Assembly: GCF_001556185.1 (NCBI RefSeq)
Contig: NZ_LSIJ01000013.1
Span: 23,806-87,805, forward strand
Direction: 5' to 3'
Source: Sphingomonas sp. CCH10-B3
GTDB lineage: Bacteria; Pseudomonadota; Alphaproteobacteria; Sphingomonadales; Sphingomonadaceae
DNA: 64,000 nucleotides
The notes below the pieces were generated by a model. That model made no database searches. It had not been told where the DNA came from and saw only the letters and a program-made list of their open reading frames with translations. Position numbers and translations under genes: made by a program. The stretch's first letter is position 1. Every line of letters begins with the position of its first letter. This document shows positions 9,755 to 18,705 of this stretch, piece by piece.

Positions 9755-10105
9755 TCAGTTCGGTTGCCGACCCGCTTCGAGATAGCGCTGTAGCTCGCTC
9801 GGCGCCCAGGGCTTGCTGAGTACGCCGAGCAGCCCGTCGAACGGATCGCCTGCCTCGCGCGGATTGGCGGTCAGGATCAGCACCTTGGTGCCGAACTGCT
9901 GGGCCAGCGTGCGCGCGATTTCCGGCCCGGTCGGCCCGTCGCGCAGGTTCAAGTCGACAAACGCAAGGTCAGGCTTGGCAGCGGCGAGTTCCAGCGCGGA
10001 GGGCTGGTCGGGCGCGATGCCCACGACTTCATACCCCAGATCCCGCACGGTATCTTCCAGGTGCAACGCGGCGAAAATTTCGTCTTCGACAATCAGGACC
10101 TTCAT
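9755..10105 (-). CDS. Single-domain response regulator (CheY-like)
   Basis: A stand-alone receiver domain of 116 aa with no output domain. The acidic pocket is VEDE (residues 7-9), the phospho-acceptor is D51 (FVDLNLRDG), the Thr switch is LILTAN, and the conserved Lys is in LSKPW. It faces the HWE kinase gene tail-to-tail. HWE kinases frequently act with such orphan receivers (for example the Sphingomonas SdrG type), so a functional pairing is likely but inferred. The ATG is at 10103-10105. Confidence 0.9.
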   Translation of the reverse strand: MKVLIVEDEIFAALHLEDTVRDLGYEVVGIAPDQPSALELAAAKPDLAFVDLNLRDGPTGPEIARTLAQQFGTKVLILTANPREAGDPFDGLLGVLSKPWAPSELQRYLEAGRQPN

Positions 10106-10225
10106 GGCAGCTCAAGTTGATCGATAATGGACACTCGACGTGCCAACGCCTTGTCGACCAATTTTATCCGCGCAAAGCCATGGCCCGTCGAAGAAAATGC
10201 ACTCCGGTCGGGCGCGGCGGATGCG

Positions 10226-12073
10226 CTACCGCATCACCGGCAGCACCAATTTCGATCCGGCGCACACTTTCTGCTCGGCCTTCACATAGTCCTCGGGCTT
10301 GGCGCGGGCGATGTTGGGCACGAAGGTCTGCGGGTTGCGGTCGATCACCGGGAACCAGCTCGACTGGATCTGTACCATGATCCGGTGGCCTTTCCTGAAG
10401 ACATGGTCGTGGTCGCGCAGAGCAATGTCCCAGGCAGTAACCTGCCCCGGCACCAAAGCCTGCGGGGCCACGTCGCTCTTCAGGAAGCGTCCGCGCCGGA
10501 TTTCCATCGCGATCGGCCATTGATAGCCGTTGAGCTGCCGCGTGTAGGCGCCGAGCGGAGCGCCATCGTTAAACTTCTCGAAATCATCAGGCAGCACGTC
10601 GATCAGCTTGACGACGAAATCGCTGTCGGTGCCGCTGGTTGAGGCCATCAGCTCGGCCGCGATCTGGCCCGTCACCGTCAAATCCTCGGTCAGCGGCGCC
10701 GAGACATAGCTGAGCACATCGGGGCGGTGGTCGACGAAGCGCTGGTCCTCGGCTTCCCACCAACGCCATTCGGGGCGCGGATAGGTCGGCGAGATCGGGC
10801 GCGGACGGTACGGCACCGGATTGGCGGGATCGGAAACATAGCTGCGGCAGGCCTCGCCCGTCGCGGGCGCCGTGAAATCGAGCGAGCCGTCGGCGTGGAG
10901 ATAAAGCGCGGTTGCCTGCGTCGCCTTTGGCGGCCAGCTTTCGTAATTCTTCCACACCCATGACCCCGACTGGAAGATGCGCGTGTCGAAATCGGGCCGC
11001 GCACCCTTGCCGTGCAGCCAGTAGCGGAAGAACGGCGCCTGAATCTCGTCACGGAATTGCTGCGGATGATCGACCGGGACCGGAATGCGGCCCAGATCCT
11101 TGCCCGGCGCCGACCAGCTGCCATGCGCCCACGGCCCGGCGACCATCTGGCTCAGGTGATCGGGGTCATTCGCCTTCTGCTTGGCATAGATTTGCCACGA
11201 TCCCCATGGGTCTTCCTGATCCCAGAAGCCTGCGACGTTGAGCGTCGGCACCGTCGTCTTGCCGAGCGTGTCGGACCAGCGCTGGCTGGTGAAGAAGCTG
11301 TCGTGATTGGGATGGTCGAACAGCGCGGTCGCTGTTGGCGCGCGGCCCTGCCAGATTTTGTCGAGATTGGCCGCGCTGCCGAGCTTCAGGAAGTAATCAT
11401 AGGCGTCGACCGTGCCGTAATCGAATTCGGCAAAGCCATCCTTCTTCAGCTGGAGCGCGGCGACCCAATCGACCAGATAGCTCATCCGCAGCGCGCCGTT
11501 GCGGTGCAGGTCGTCGTTCTGCCAGTAATCGATCCACGCCGCCTGCGGGCTGACGGCTTTGAGCGCGGGGTGCGGCCTGGCGAGCGCGACGGCGGCCGTA
11601 AAGCCGGGGTAGCTGATGCCCCACATCCCGACCTTGCCATTGTTGCCTTTCACATTCTTGACCAGCCAAGCGATCGAATCATAGGCGTCGGTGGCTTCGT
11701 CGGGGCCCTTGGGCGTCACCGCCGTCGACAACGTGAAGACCCCGTCCGAGCCGAAGCGCCCGCGCATCGACTGGAAGACGAAGATATAGCCGTCATCCGC
11801 CAGCGACTTCCACCCGCCCGGCACGCGCGGCGGCGCGGCTTGCGGCACGCCATAAGGGGTGCGCTGGAACAGGATCGGCAGCGGCCCCTTGGCGCCCGTT
11901 GGCCGCAGGATCACCGTCTCCATCTTCGCGCCGTCGCGCATCGGCACCATCACCTTTTCGAAAGTGAAGGCGGGCTGCGGCGCGGCGGCGGGCGTTGGCG
12001 CGGCTTGCGGGCGCGCAAAGGCAGCAGGCGTGGCGACAGCGGCGAGCAGGACGGCGATATAGGTCAGGCGCAT
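10226..12073 (-). CDS. CocE/NonD family secreted hydrolase
   Basis: Alpha/beta-hydrolase of the X-Pro dipeptidyl-peptidase S15 / cocaine esterase group, 615 aa, with an Ala-rich signal peptide (RLTYIAVLLAAVATPAAFA). The catalytic part opens with VMVPMRDGAKMETVILRP; the nucleophile elbow is WGISYPGF, followed by the capping helical region and a C-terminal jelly-roll (AELMASTSGTDSDFVVKLIDV). Members cleave acyl or glutaryl amides, esters or Pro-containing peptides; the substrate here cannot be read from sequence. It is a single gene transcribed away from glpX's 3' end. Confidence 0.9.
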   Translation of the reverse strand: MRLTYIAVLLAAVATPAAFARPQAAPTPAAAPQPAFTFEKVMVPMRDGAKMETVILRPTGAKGPLPILFQRTPYGVPQAAPPRVPGGWKSLADDGYIFVFQSMRGRFGSDGVFTLSTAVTPKGPDEATDAYDSIAWLVKNVKGNNGKVGMWGISYPGFTAAVALARPHPALKAVSPQAAWIDYWQNDDLHRNGALRMSYLVDWVAALQLKKDGFAEFDYGTVDAYDYFLKLGSAANLDKIWQGRAPTATALFDHPNHDSFFTSQRWSDTLGKTTVPTLNVAGFWDQEDPWGSWQIYAKQKANDPDHLSQMVAGPWAHGSWSAPGKDLGRIPVPVDHPQQFRDEIQAPFFRYWLHGKGARPDFDTRIFQSGSWVWKNYESWPPKATQATALYLHADGSLDFTAPATGEACRSYVSDPANPVPYRPRPISPTYPRPEWRWWEAEDQRFVDHRPDVLSYVSAPLTEDLTVTGQIAAELMASTSGTDSDFVVKLIDVLPDDFEKFNDGAPLGAYTRQLNGYQWPIAMEIRRGRFLKSDVAPQALVPGQVTAWDIALRDHDHVFRKGHRIMVQIQSSWFPVIDRNPQTFVPNIARAKPEDYVKAEQKVCAGSKLVLPVMR

Positions 12074-12141
12074 GGGGCGGGTTCCTGCGTGGGGAGCGAC
12101 CCGCGCAGGCTATCGGTGCGTCGACAACCGCGCAACCGCCC

Positions 12142-13110
12142 TCAATCGATCCGGCGTTCGCCTTTCACCCAGCGCACCGTGCCGCTCGACGCGCGCATCA
12201 CCACGCTGTGGGTGATCAGCTTGCCGCCGACCTGCTTCACGCCGCCGAGCAGCGACCCGTCGGTCACGCCGGTTGCGGCGAAGATGCAATCGCCCTTCGC
12301 CAGCTCCTTCAGGTCATATTGCTTGTCGAGATCGGTGACGCCCCACTTCGCCGCGCGCGCGCGCTCGTCGTCGTTGCGGAACACCAGCCGCCCCTTGAAC
12401 TGCCCGCCGACACAGCGCAGCGCCGCCGCCGCCAGCACACCCTCGGGCGCGCCGCCCTGGCCCAGATAAATATCGATATTGGTCTCAGGGTTGGTTGTCG
12501 CGATCACCCCCGCGACATCGCCATCGCCGATCAGCATCACGCCGCAGCCGAGCTTGCGCAGTTCCTTGATCAGCTGTTCGTGGCGCGGCCGATCGAGCAC
12601 GCAGGCGTTGATTTCCTTCGGCTTCACGCCCTTGGCCTTGGCGAGCGCCTTCACATTCTCGGTCACGCTCTTGTCGAGGTCGATCAGGTCCTTGGGATAG
12701 CCCGGCCCGACCGCGATCTTGTCCATATAGACGTCGGGCGCGTTGAGCAGGCAGCCTTCCTCGGCAATCGCCAGCACCGCGAGTGCATTCGGCCCGGCCT
12801 TGGCAGTGATCGTCGTGCCTTCGAGTGGATCGAGCGCGATGTCGATCTTCGGCCCCTTGCCGATCGCCGAGCCGACCTTTTCGCCGATATAAAGCATCGG
12901 CGCCTCGTCGCGCTCGCCTTCGCCGATCACGACAGTGCCGTCCATGTAGAGCTTGTTGAGCGCCTCGCGCATCGCCTCGACCGCGGCGGCATCGGCGGCC
13001 TTCTCATCCCCGCGCCCGACGAGCTTGGCGGCGGCCACGGCAGCAGCTTCGGTAACGCGCACCATTTCGAGCACGAGCACGCGATCGAGCGTCTTGGAGG
13101 CTTTGGGCAT
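12142..13110 (-). CDS. glpX: Class II fructose-1,6-bisphosphatase
   Basis: Cytoplasmic gluconeogenic phosphatase that converts fructose 1,6-bisphosphate to fructose 6-phosphate. The open frame continues upstream, but the family N-terminus starts at MPKASKTLDRVLVLEMVRVT, so ATG 13110 is chosen; it is preceded by an AAGGGGAGC ribosome-binding site. This gives 322 aa, the usual GlpX size. Metal and substrate motifs are visible: GEGERDEAPMLYIGE, DPLEGTT, and LIGDGDVAG. Alphaproteobacteria often use GlpX as the only FBPase. Confidence 0.95.
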   Translation of the reverse strand: MPKASKTLDRVLVLEMVRVTEAAAVAAAKLVGRGDEKAADAAAVEAMREALNKLYMDGTVVIGEGERDEAPMLYIGEKVGSAIGKGPKIDIALDPLEGTTITAKAGPNALAVLAIAEEGCLLNAPDVYMDKIAVGPGYPKDLIDLDKSVTENVKALAKAKGVKPKEINACVLDRPRHEQLIKELRKLGCGVMLIGDGDVAGVIATTNPETNIDIYLGQGGAPEGVLAAAALRCVGGQFKGRLVFRNDDERARAAKWGVTDLDKQYDLKELAKGDCIFAATGVTDGSLLGGVKQVGGKLITHSVVMRASSGTVRWVKGERRID

Positions 13111-13416
13111 GAAGGGCTCCCCTTTGATTTGTTGGGGTGCGCGATAGGCGGTTGGCGGCGGGTTGTCGAGAATGGGGGTGGGCGAGACGATCTTGCCATC
13201 CAGACGATGTGGACGAAGTTCTCGCTTTCGGACGGAGGCGGGGCCTTTCTGTCGGTTGCCTCCAGACCTATCCATCGGTGGGTTCGTTCGCACTTCCGCA
13301 CAACGAGTCTGCAAGGCGAAGCGTTTAATCGCGGGCAGATTCTAACTTAGCCTCAGATATTTACAGTCGCAATCGAAATTGCGAATATTGCTTACGACAT
13401 ATCATCAATTATCAGT
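13111..13416. other. Intergenic region upstream of glpX
   Basis: 306 bp without a supported gene. The first half is GC-rich like the chromosome and should contain the glpX promoter; from about 13320 the composition switches abruptly to AT-rich, marking the edge of the islet that carries the next gene. No palindrome, direct repeat or tRNA remnant was recognised at the switch point. Confidence 0.3.
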
Positions 13417-14112
13417 TCATCGAGATAATGGAAATACTCTAATTTCTTCATCCATAATCACAGATGTTTCTGCATATGCATTGATAAATCTTTTATTGAC
13501 GGTCTCTTTTTTGATTTGGTCAGTTGGGCAATATTCTCCGTCTCGAATATTGCCAAATGGATGTAATAACGTAGGCTCGGAGAAGCAACTACGAAAGCTC
13601 GACAATTCATTCGAGATAGATTCTAAACCAGAAGTTACGTTGCGACTCCAAAATGCCTTAGATACAGCAGTTTCCGTTTGGAATTCCCTAAGGTCACGGT
13701 CGAAATTATCTAACGCCTTTTGATATTTGTCTCTTGAATTCAAATATGCGGCCTTCTCTTCTTCGTTCATCTTAATTTTCGATTTTCTTTGTGCTACAAT
13801 GATATCATATGTTACCTGTGCATCTGTGAGTTTTTCATCGATTTCCCAAGACGCCCGCAACATCGAATCAAAACTGGAAGTAATAATTCTGTAAGATTCA
13901 ATCTTTGATGAGTAAGTTATTGCTCTGTAGGGAGTTTCTCTTTCACGTTCAAACATTGATAGCTGGTATATGCTTGCTGCAGTAGATAGAACTGAAATAA
14001 TGACACTACAAATCAGCGTAATTGTTTGTATATTCCAAATATTATCTGACTCGGAAGTTCGCTGTGTGCGTTCAAATTTCTTTCGAAGAAGGGATTTAAA
14101 CCTGTAATGCAT
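13417..14112 (-). CDS. AT-rich orphan: single-pass membrane protein, unknown function
   Basis: 231 aa, not recognised. A basic N-terminus (KSLLRKKFERTQR) is followed by one hydrophobic helix (about residues 29-47, TITLICSVIISVLSTAASI), then a long, mostly helical soluble domain rich in Glu, Lys, Ser and Ile, with a possible coiled coil around KEEKAAYLNSRDKYQKALDNFD and two Cys near the C-terminus. Codon use is AT-rich (AAT, ATA, TTA, AGA), unlike every neighbour, which points to horizontal acquisition. It lies between glpX and dapD. The ATG at 14112 is preceded by only a weak AAAAGATAAG. The orientation resembles a membrane-anchored effector with its C-terminal domain on one side, but no function can be assigned. 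Confidence 0.6.
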   Translation of the reverse strand: MHYRFKSLLRKKFERTQRTSESDNIWNIQTITLICSVIISVLSTAASIYQLSMFERERETPYRAITYSSKIESYRIITSSFDSMLRASWEIDEKLTDAQVTYDIIVAQRKSKIKMNEEEKAAYLNSRDKYQKALDNFDRDLREFQTETAVSKAFWSRNVTSGLESISNELSSFRSCFSEPTLLHPFGNIRDGEYCPTDQIKKETVNKRFINAYAETSVIMDEEIRVFPLSR

Positions 14113-14328
14113 CTTATCTTTTCGATATGGAAAATGTCTCTTTAAACCATTAGTGATCAGTAATGTTTGTGAATGCTTCTAGATGTCCATAATAAGCGCA
14201 ATCAACTAATTAAACATCACATATTTTATATGGTATGTATGTATTTGACAAGCTCCTACCGGTAGTTTCGGTACCGCACAGCAACTTTTGACAGCTATTG
14301 GACAGAGCACACCTGACACCCCGCCCCC
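14113..14328. other. AT-rich spacer of the islet
   Basis: 216 bp, AT-rich up to about 14250, then returning to GC-rich before dapD. Read on the minus strand it contains TATAAAATAT (complement of 14221-14230), a plausible -10 region for the orphan gene. A small dyad, ACCG...CGGT, lies near 14258-14273. No gene is seen. Confidence 0.3.
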
Positions 14329-15156
14329 CTAATCCCTAAGCAGCTCATTGATGCTCGTCTTCGAGCGCGTCTGCGCGTCGACCTGCTTCACGATCACCGC
14401 GCAGTAGAGCGCAGGCACGCCGTTGCCGCCGCCGATCGTCCCCGGCACCACCACCGAATAGGGCGGCACGAAGCCGCGGTGAATTTCGCCCGTCGCGCGG
14501 TCGATGATCTTGGTGGAGGCGCCGAGATACACCCCCATCGACAGCACCGCGCCTTCGCCGACGCGCACGCCTTCGGCCACTTCGGCGCGCGCACCGATGA
14601 ACGCGCCGTCCTCGATCACCACGGGGCCTGCCTGCAGCGGCTCGAGCACGCCGCCGATCCCGGCGCCGCCCGAAAGGTGCACGTTGCGGCCGATCTGCGC
14701 GCAGCTCCCCACTGTCGCCCAGGTGTCGACCATCGTCCCCTCGCCGACATGCGCGCCGATGTTGACGAAGCTCGGCATCAGCACCGCGCCCTTGCCGATG
14801 AAAGCGCCGCGCCGCACGATGCTGCCCGGCACCGCGCGGAAGCCCGCCTTGCGGAAGTCCGCCGCCTGCCAATGTTCGAACTTCGACGGCACCTTGTCCC
14901 ACCACGACGACGGCCCGGGGCCGCCCGCGATCTCGACCATGTCGTTCAGCCGGAACGACAGCAGCACCGCTTTCTTCAGCCACTGGTTGACGTGCCAGCC
15001 GCCCGCGCCATCGGGCTCGGCGACGCGCGCGGTGCCGGCGTCGAGCAAGCGGATCGCATCGACCACGGCATCGCGGATCGCACCGCGCGTGTCGAAATTG
15101 ATGGTGTCGCGCGCTTCCCAGGCTTCGTCGATGGTCACTTGCAGGGCTTCGGTCAT
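14329..15156 (-). CDS. dapD: Tetrahydrodipicolinate N-succinyltransferase
   Basis: Catalyses succinylation of 2,3,4,5-tetrahydrodipicolinate in the succinylase branch of lysine and meso-diaminopimelate synthesis. Start [16 protein letters not shown] at 15156, with GGAGG upstream; a nine-residue extension of the frame is not needed. 275 aa, normal length. The left-handed beta-helix of hexapeptide repeats is clear ([31 protein letters not shown] in short isoleucine/valine repeats), ending in [12 protein letters not shown]. It overlaps the upstream HAD gene by ATGA, so the two are co-translated. Confidence 0.96.
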   Translation of the reverse strand: MTEALQVTIDEAWEARDTINFDTRGAIRDAVVDAIRLLDAGTARVAEPDGAGGWHVNQWLKKAVLLSFRLNDMVEIAGGPGPSSWWDKVPSKFEHWQAADFRKAGFRAVPGSIVRRGAFIGKGAVLMPSFVNIGAHVGEGTMVDTWATVGSCAQIGRNVHLSGGAGIGGVLEPLQAGPVVIEDGAFIGARAEVAEGVRVGEGAVLSMGVYLGASTKIIDRATGEIHRGFVPPYSVVVPGTIGGGNGVPALYCAVIVKQVDAQTRSKTSINELLRD

Positions 15157-15818
15157 GCTGCCTCCATTATCTCGTGCAACCATGCCGCGAGATCATGCGT
15201 GGTGAAATCGATAAATTCCGGCACCGCGCCCGGCCCTTGCTCCGAGCCGTTATCGACCCACACCGTCGTCATGCCGATCGCTTTGGCGGGCGCGAGGTTG
15301 CGGGCCATATCCTCGACGAACAGGCTTTCGCACGGATCGAGATCATAGGCTTCGCACAGCCCGCGATAGACCTGCGGGTCGGGCTTGGGCACGTAATTGG
15401 TCGCGTGGATATCGTGGATCGCCTCGAAGCTGTCGGAGAGGCCCAGCCGCGCGAGCACCCGCGTCGCATAGGGCGCATCGGCATTGGTGAAGATGAGCTT
15501 GCGCCCCGGCAATTGCGCGATCGCGGCGACCAGCGGCGCGTCATGTTCGAGCACGTCCATTTCGAGATCATGGACGAACTCGAGATAATGATGCGGATCG
15601 ACGCCATGGTCCGCGATCAGCCCGGCGAGCGTCGTGCCTTTCTCATGGAAGAATTTCTTCTGGAGCGTGCGCGCCGCGGCCCACTCCAGCCCCAGCAGAT
15701 CGACGATATATTGCGTGATCCGCGTGTCCATCTGCCCGCCGATATTGGTGCGAGCAGGGTAGAGCGTGTTGTCGAGATCGAAGATCCAGTTCCGGATCGG
15801 GGCCAGGCGCGCGAGCAT
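15153..15818 (-). CDS. HAD family hydrolase, pyrimidine 5'-nucleotidase type
   Basis: Haloacid dehalogenase superfamily phosphatase of 221 aa. Motif I is FDLDNTLY (Asp nucleophile), motif II LIFTNAD, motif III Lys in YVPKPDP, and motif [11 protein letters not shown]. The [13 protein letters not shown] architecture matches the family annotated as pyrimidine 5'-nucleotidase (SDT1-like), common next to dapD in alphaproteobacteria. ATG 15818 was chosen over the upstream frame extension because the HAD fold begins shortly after it. Its stop overlaps the dapD start, and transcription runs from here into dapD. Confidence 0.88.
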   Translation of the reverse strand: MLARLAPIRNWIFDLDNTLYPARTNIGGQMDTRITQYIVDLLGLEWAAARTLQKKFFHEKGTTLAGLIADHGVDPHHYLEFVHDLEMDVLEHDAPLVAAIAQLPGRKLIFTNADAPYATRVLARLGLSDSFEAIHDIHATNYVPKPDPQVYRGLCEAYDLDPCESLFVEDMARNLAPAKAIGMTTVWVDNGSEQGPGAVPEFIDFTTHDLAAWLHEIMEAA

Positions 15819-16036
15819 GGGGGAGGTCCTAAGCGGCGCGGGGGATGGGGGCAAGCGGGGGCACAGTTGCTCTCGCCATGACGCCGAATCCTTTAGGTTC
15901 GGGACTTATGACTCCGCTGTTCGGCTTTCGCTCAATTGCGGACTTTGGACGAGGAGTCAGCGTGTAACGCAATCATCGTCGCTTGCGTGCCGTAGTTTGC
16001 CGACTGCCGCTGCAGCCATTTTTATGGAACCGCTGC

Positions 16037-16408
16037 TTATGTCGGTTCCGCGATGCGACGCAGCATCTGCTCAGCCTGGACCGCCCGCACGAGCAGTCGG
16101 TCGTTCTCCTCCCTCAGGCGACCGATGGCAGCGCAAGCATAATCAATATCGCTTTGGATTTGTTTGTTATGCCGCGCCAAACCATCCACTTCCGCCTTCA
16201 GCTTCCTACGCTCATTTTTGAAGCGAGTGAAATACGCTTCCTTGGCATACTCGCCAATGATCGCGCCCGCAGCCCTCGTAAGGACAAATAGCGCCAGCGC
16301 GGACAGCGCGGCGGCTGCCACGCTCGAAAGATGATCATTTAGGAGCCAGAGCACCCCGTCCAAAAGGGGGTAGCAACCGACGGCTATTGTCGATTGTTCG
16401 CTCAGCAT
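16037..16408 (-). CDS. Small membrane-anchored coiled-coil protein, unknown
   Basis: 123 aa, not recognised. One or two hydrophobic segments (about residues 10-50, LSSVAAAALSALALFVLTRAAG) precede a strongly helical, charged C-terminus with heptad spacing (FKNERRKLKAEVDGLARHN and IGRLREENDRLLVRAVQAEQ). An AGAGGAGG ribosome-binding site lies about 10 nt upstream of ATG 16408, which supports it as a real gene even though its start overlaps another frame. The shape (membrane helix plus coiled coil) resembles phage lysis accessory or spanin-like proteins, but there is no other phage gene here, so this is only a possibility. Confidence 0.5.
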   Translation of the reverse strand: MLSEQSTIAVGCYPLLDGVLWLLNDHLSSVAAAALSALALFVLTRAAGAIIGEYAKEAYFTRFKNERRKLKAEVDGLARHNKQIQSDIDYACAAIGRLREENDRLLVRAVQAEQMLRRIAEPT

Positions 16409-16547
16409 CAGCTACAGCCTCCTCTAGACGCATGGCTTGGGCCTCGGATGCCGTGCATATACTCTCGACTCGGGCGCGTTCACAAGTGTAGAACGCAGTC
16501 AAGAGCGCAGTTTCACTTCTGATGCTATTTTCGTGCCGGTTCGTCAT
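16335..16547 (-). CDS. Small hypothetical protein overlapping the coiled-coil gene
   Basis: 70 aa, helical and charged in the middle (ERARVESICTASEAQAMRLE), not recognised. No clear ribosome-binding site precedes ATG 16547, and its last 74 nt overlap the next gene in another frame. It could be the first gene of a pair with the coiled-coil protein, or a chance frame. Confidence 0.25.
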   Translation of the reverse strand: MTNRHENSIRSETALLTAFYTCERARVESICTASEAQAMRLEEAVADAERTIDNSRRLLPPFGRGALAPK

Positions 16548-16785
16548 ATTAATTTATACTGACTAGTATCTTCCTTTTAGTCAATGAAAATCGGGAGTCG
16601 TGGCGACGTGATATAGAATTTCATGATTTGATAGTCTGCGACGCCTATCAAAACGATGCTGGCCTGCACAGCCCAAACGCCTATCCTTGCCGCCCTTCTT
16701 AAAGATTCCATTCGTTCTAAGACTTCCTATTCTCCCGAATATACCATATGTACCAATGCCGACCAGAGAAAGAAGGGTTCAATTG

Positions 16786-17235
16786 GTGTCGAAAAAGTTG
16801 CAATGCAAGGTGCCGAGTAAACTTGGGGATGAAATAACCCGCTTACAGATCAAGCTTGGCGCAAAGGGTAAAGCCCTGAACCGCCTCACAAAAGCAGCGC
16901 TTGCTGACGCCGGCAATTATCCAGGCGATGGCACTTATGGCGCGGACGAGAGTGTAAGCTGCACGTTGACAGTCAACGAAGATTTTTACGCCGATGCGAC
17001 ACTCGCCTATCGAGAAAAATACGAATTGACGACGGCTACCGCATTTTTCAAGCAAGCGTTACAGCATGGCGCGTTGGTTCTCGCAGGGGAAGCTACCCCG
17101 GCTGAGGCTATTCCCAATATCGATGCCGTAGAATCGGCTAGCGCGGGCGATCCGGCACCGTCCAAAGGCGAGCAGCCTACGGTATCGACAGAGGTTAGTG
17201 ATCAAGCGGATCCCAAAGATAATGGACAGGAATGA
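16786..17235 (+). CDS. Hypothetical protein of the accessory islet
   Basis: 149 aa, not recognised. The open frame begins further upstream (TTG 16687, ATG 16756), but AGAAGGG at 16771-16777 sits 8 nt before GTG 16786, so that start is preferred. The N-terminal part (KVPSKLGDEITRLQIKLGAK) is basic; the middle (CTLTVNEDFYADATLAYREK) could be a ribbon-helix-helix-like or small alpha/beta unit; the C-terminus is Ala/Pro/Glu-rich and looks disordered. Base composition is lower in GC than the neighbours. It stands alone between two opposing transcription units. Confidence 0.5.
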   Translation: MSKKLQCKVPSKLGDEITRLQIKLGAKGKALNRLTKAALADAGNYPGDGTYGADESVSCTLTVNEDFYADATLAYREKYELTTATAFFKQALQHGALVLAGEATPAEAIPNIDAVESASAGDPAPSKGEQPTVSTEVSDQADPKDNGQE

Positions 17236-17584
17236 CCCAACGGTAGAATTGTGAATCAGGATCAATCGAACGTTGCTCAACCCAGGGCCGGTGATTCTGA
17301 CGCTCATCTTTGATTTCGGAAGCTTCGCTATTGAGTATCGAATGAAGCGCCCTGCAGGGATTTGGTCAGGATCGTGACCCATGTATGTCCACTTTTCGAC
17401 AATGGTAGCTGGACTGGGGTTGCTGGGAGCTAGCTTGAGCAAGCATATTTATGACGGCCCGTCGAAAGTCCACTCAATTGTGGTCGACCGCGGCTCCGAG
17501 CTTATGCGCTCGCTTGCTAATCGATAACATCAGCCACCCCACAGCCCCTAGCACTCCACCGCAATCTTCCCCATCTTCCCCCTC
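17236..17584. other. Intergenic part of the second islet
   Basis: 349 bp, of intermediate composition. It holds one possible short gene on the plus strand (17381-17527, listed separately) and otherwise nothing recognised. A minus-strand frame at 17059-17442 largely overlaps the preceding gene and looks non-coding. Confidence 0.3.
17381..17527 (+). CDS. Possible 48-aa small protein
   Basis: A short frame starts at ATG 17381 right after an in-frame TGA and ends at TAA 17525-17527. The predicted peptide has a hydrophobic first half (FSTMVAGLGLLGASLS) and a polar, charged tail (VVDRGSELMRSLANR). CAGGA at about 17367-17371 could serve as ribosome-binding site. Length and isolation make this a weak call. 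Confidence 0.2.
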   Translation: MYVHFSTMVAGLGLLGASLSKHIYDGPSKVHSIVVDRGSELMRSLANR

Positions 17585-18583
17585 ATGACGAAATACTCCC
17601 TTCTCGATCTGGTCCCCGTTGTCGAAGGCGGCACGGTGGCGCAGGCTTTTGCCAATACCGCCGATCTCGCGCGCCATGCCGAGGACCTGGGCTTCACCCG
17701 CTACTGGATCGCCGAGCATCACGGGATGCCGGGGATCGCCGGGGGTGCCGCCGCCGTCGTGATCGGCCATGTCGCAGCCGCCACGCGCAGCATCCGCGTC
17801 GGTGCGGGCGGGATCATGCTGCCCAACCACGCACCGCTGGTGGTTGCCGAGCAATTCGGCACGCTCGACGCGCTGTTTCCAGGGCGGATCGACTTGGGGC
17901 TCGGCCGCGCGCCGGGATCGGACCAGCGGGTGGCGCAAGCGCTGCGGCGTAACCTCGATAGCGATCCCAACGCCTTCCCGCAGGACGTGCTCGAAATCCA
18001 GAGCTATTTCGCGGATGACGGCCAGACCGGGATCAGCGCGATGCCGGGCGCGGGCGCCAAGGTCGAGATGTGGATTCTCGGGTCGAGCACGTTCGGCGCG
18101 CAACTCGCCGCCGCGCTTGGCCTGCCCTATGCCTTCGCCTCGCATTTCGCGCCCGATGCGCTTGATGCGGCGCTGGACATCTATCGCCGGACCTTCCGCC
18201 CCTCGGCAGCACTCGCCAAGCCCTATGTCGCTGCCGGGTTCAACGTCTTTGGCGCGGCGACCGATGCCGAGGCCGAGTATCTCGCCAGCTCGCAAGCGCA
18301 GGCCTTCGTAGCGCTGCGCACCGGCCAGCCGCGCCAGCTGCCGCCGCCGGTCGCGGGCTATCGCGAGAGCCTGCCCGACAGTGCGGCGGCGATCCTTGGC
18401 CATGTGCTGCAATGCTCGGCAACCGGCGGCCCGGCCAAGCTCGCGCGCGAGATCGCCAAGTTCGTCGCCCGCACCGGCGCCGACGAGCTGATCCTGACGA
18501 GCTCGATCTTCGACCACGAGGCGCGCAAGGCCAGCCTCAGCTATGCAGCAGCGGCAATGCAGGAATTGCGCGTGGCGGCTTAG
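17585..18583 (+). CDS. LLM class flavin-dependent oxidoreductase
   Basis: Bacterial luciferase-like TIM-barrel monooxygenase of 332 aa, FMN-dependent. It begins [19 protein letters not shown]; the family strand [18 protein letters not shown] is near residues 30-47, followed by [28 protein letters not shown] in the expected order and later LGRAPGSDQ. This matches the YhbW-like subgroup. Substrate unknown. The ATG at 17585 follows a pyrimidine-rich stretch with no clear ribosome-binding site. Single-gene unit, with an inverted dispersed repeat after its stop. Confidence 0.9.
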   Translation: MTKYSLLDLVPVVEGGTVAQAFANTADLARHAEDLGFTRYWIAEHHGMPGIAGGAAAVVIGHVAAATRSIRVGAGGIMLPNHAPLVVAEQFGTLDALFPGRIDLGLGRAPGSDQRVAQALRRNLDSDPNAFPQDVLEIQSYFADDGQTGISAMPGAGAKVEMWILGSSTFGAQLAAALGLPYAFASHFAPDALDAALDIYRRTFRPSAALAKPYVAAGFNVFGAATDAEAEYLASSQAQAFVALRTGQPRQLPPPVAGYRESLPDSAAAILGHVLQCSATGGPAKLAREIAKFVARTGADELILTSSIFDHEARKASLSYAAAAMQELRVAA

Positions 18584-18611
18584 ACCCTGATTACTTTACT
18601 ATGAGCCGCTT

Positions 18612-18677
18612 GTTTCGAGCGAAGTCGAGAAACTCGTCCGCACCGCCTGTGGCCTGTTTCTCGACTTCGCTCGAAAC
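18612..18677. repeat. Inverted pair of 22-bp dispersed repeats
   Basis: A 22-bp unit at 18612-18633 (reading GTTTCGAGCGAAGTCGAGAAAC) is repeated exactly in inverted orientation at 18656-18677, separated by 22 bp. The arrangement sits between two convergent genes and could fold as a long hairpin acting as a bidirectional terminator. A single related copy is at 6300. Confidence 0.75.
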
Positions 18678-18705
18678 GAACGGGGGAAGGTGAAGGCTTC
18701 CGACG

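Noticed and set aside
10127..10642. Plus-strand frames opposite the CocE-like gene
   Set aside because: Antisense to a gene with a clear hydrolase fold; no independent support.
17059..17442. 127-aa minus-strand frame near the islet
   Set aside because: Overlaps the 3' part of the 149-aa gene, lacks a ribosome-binding site and has an irregular, Arg/Ile-rich composition.
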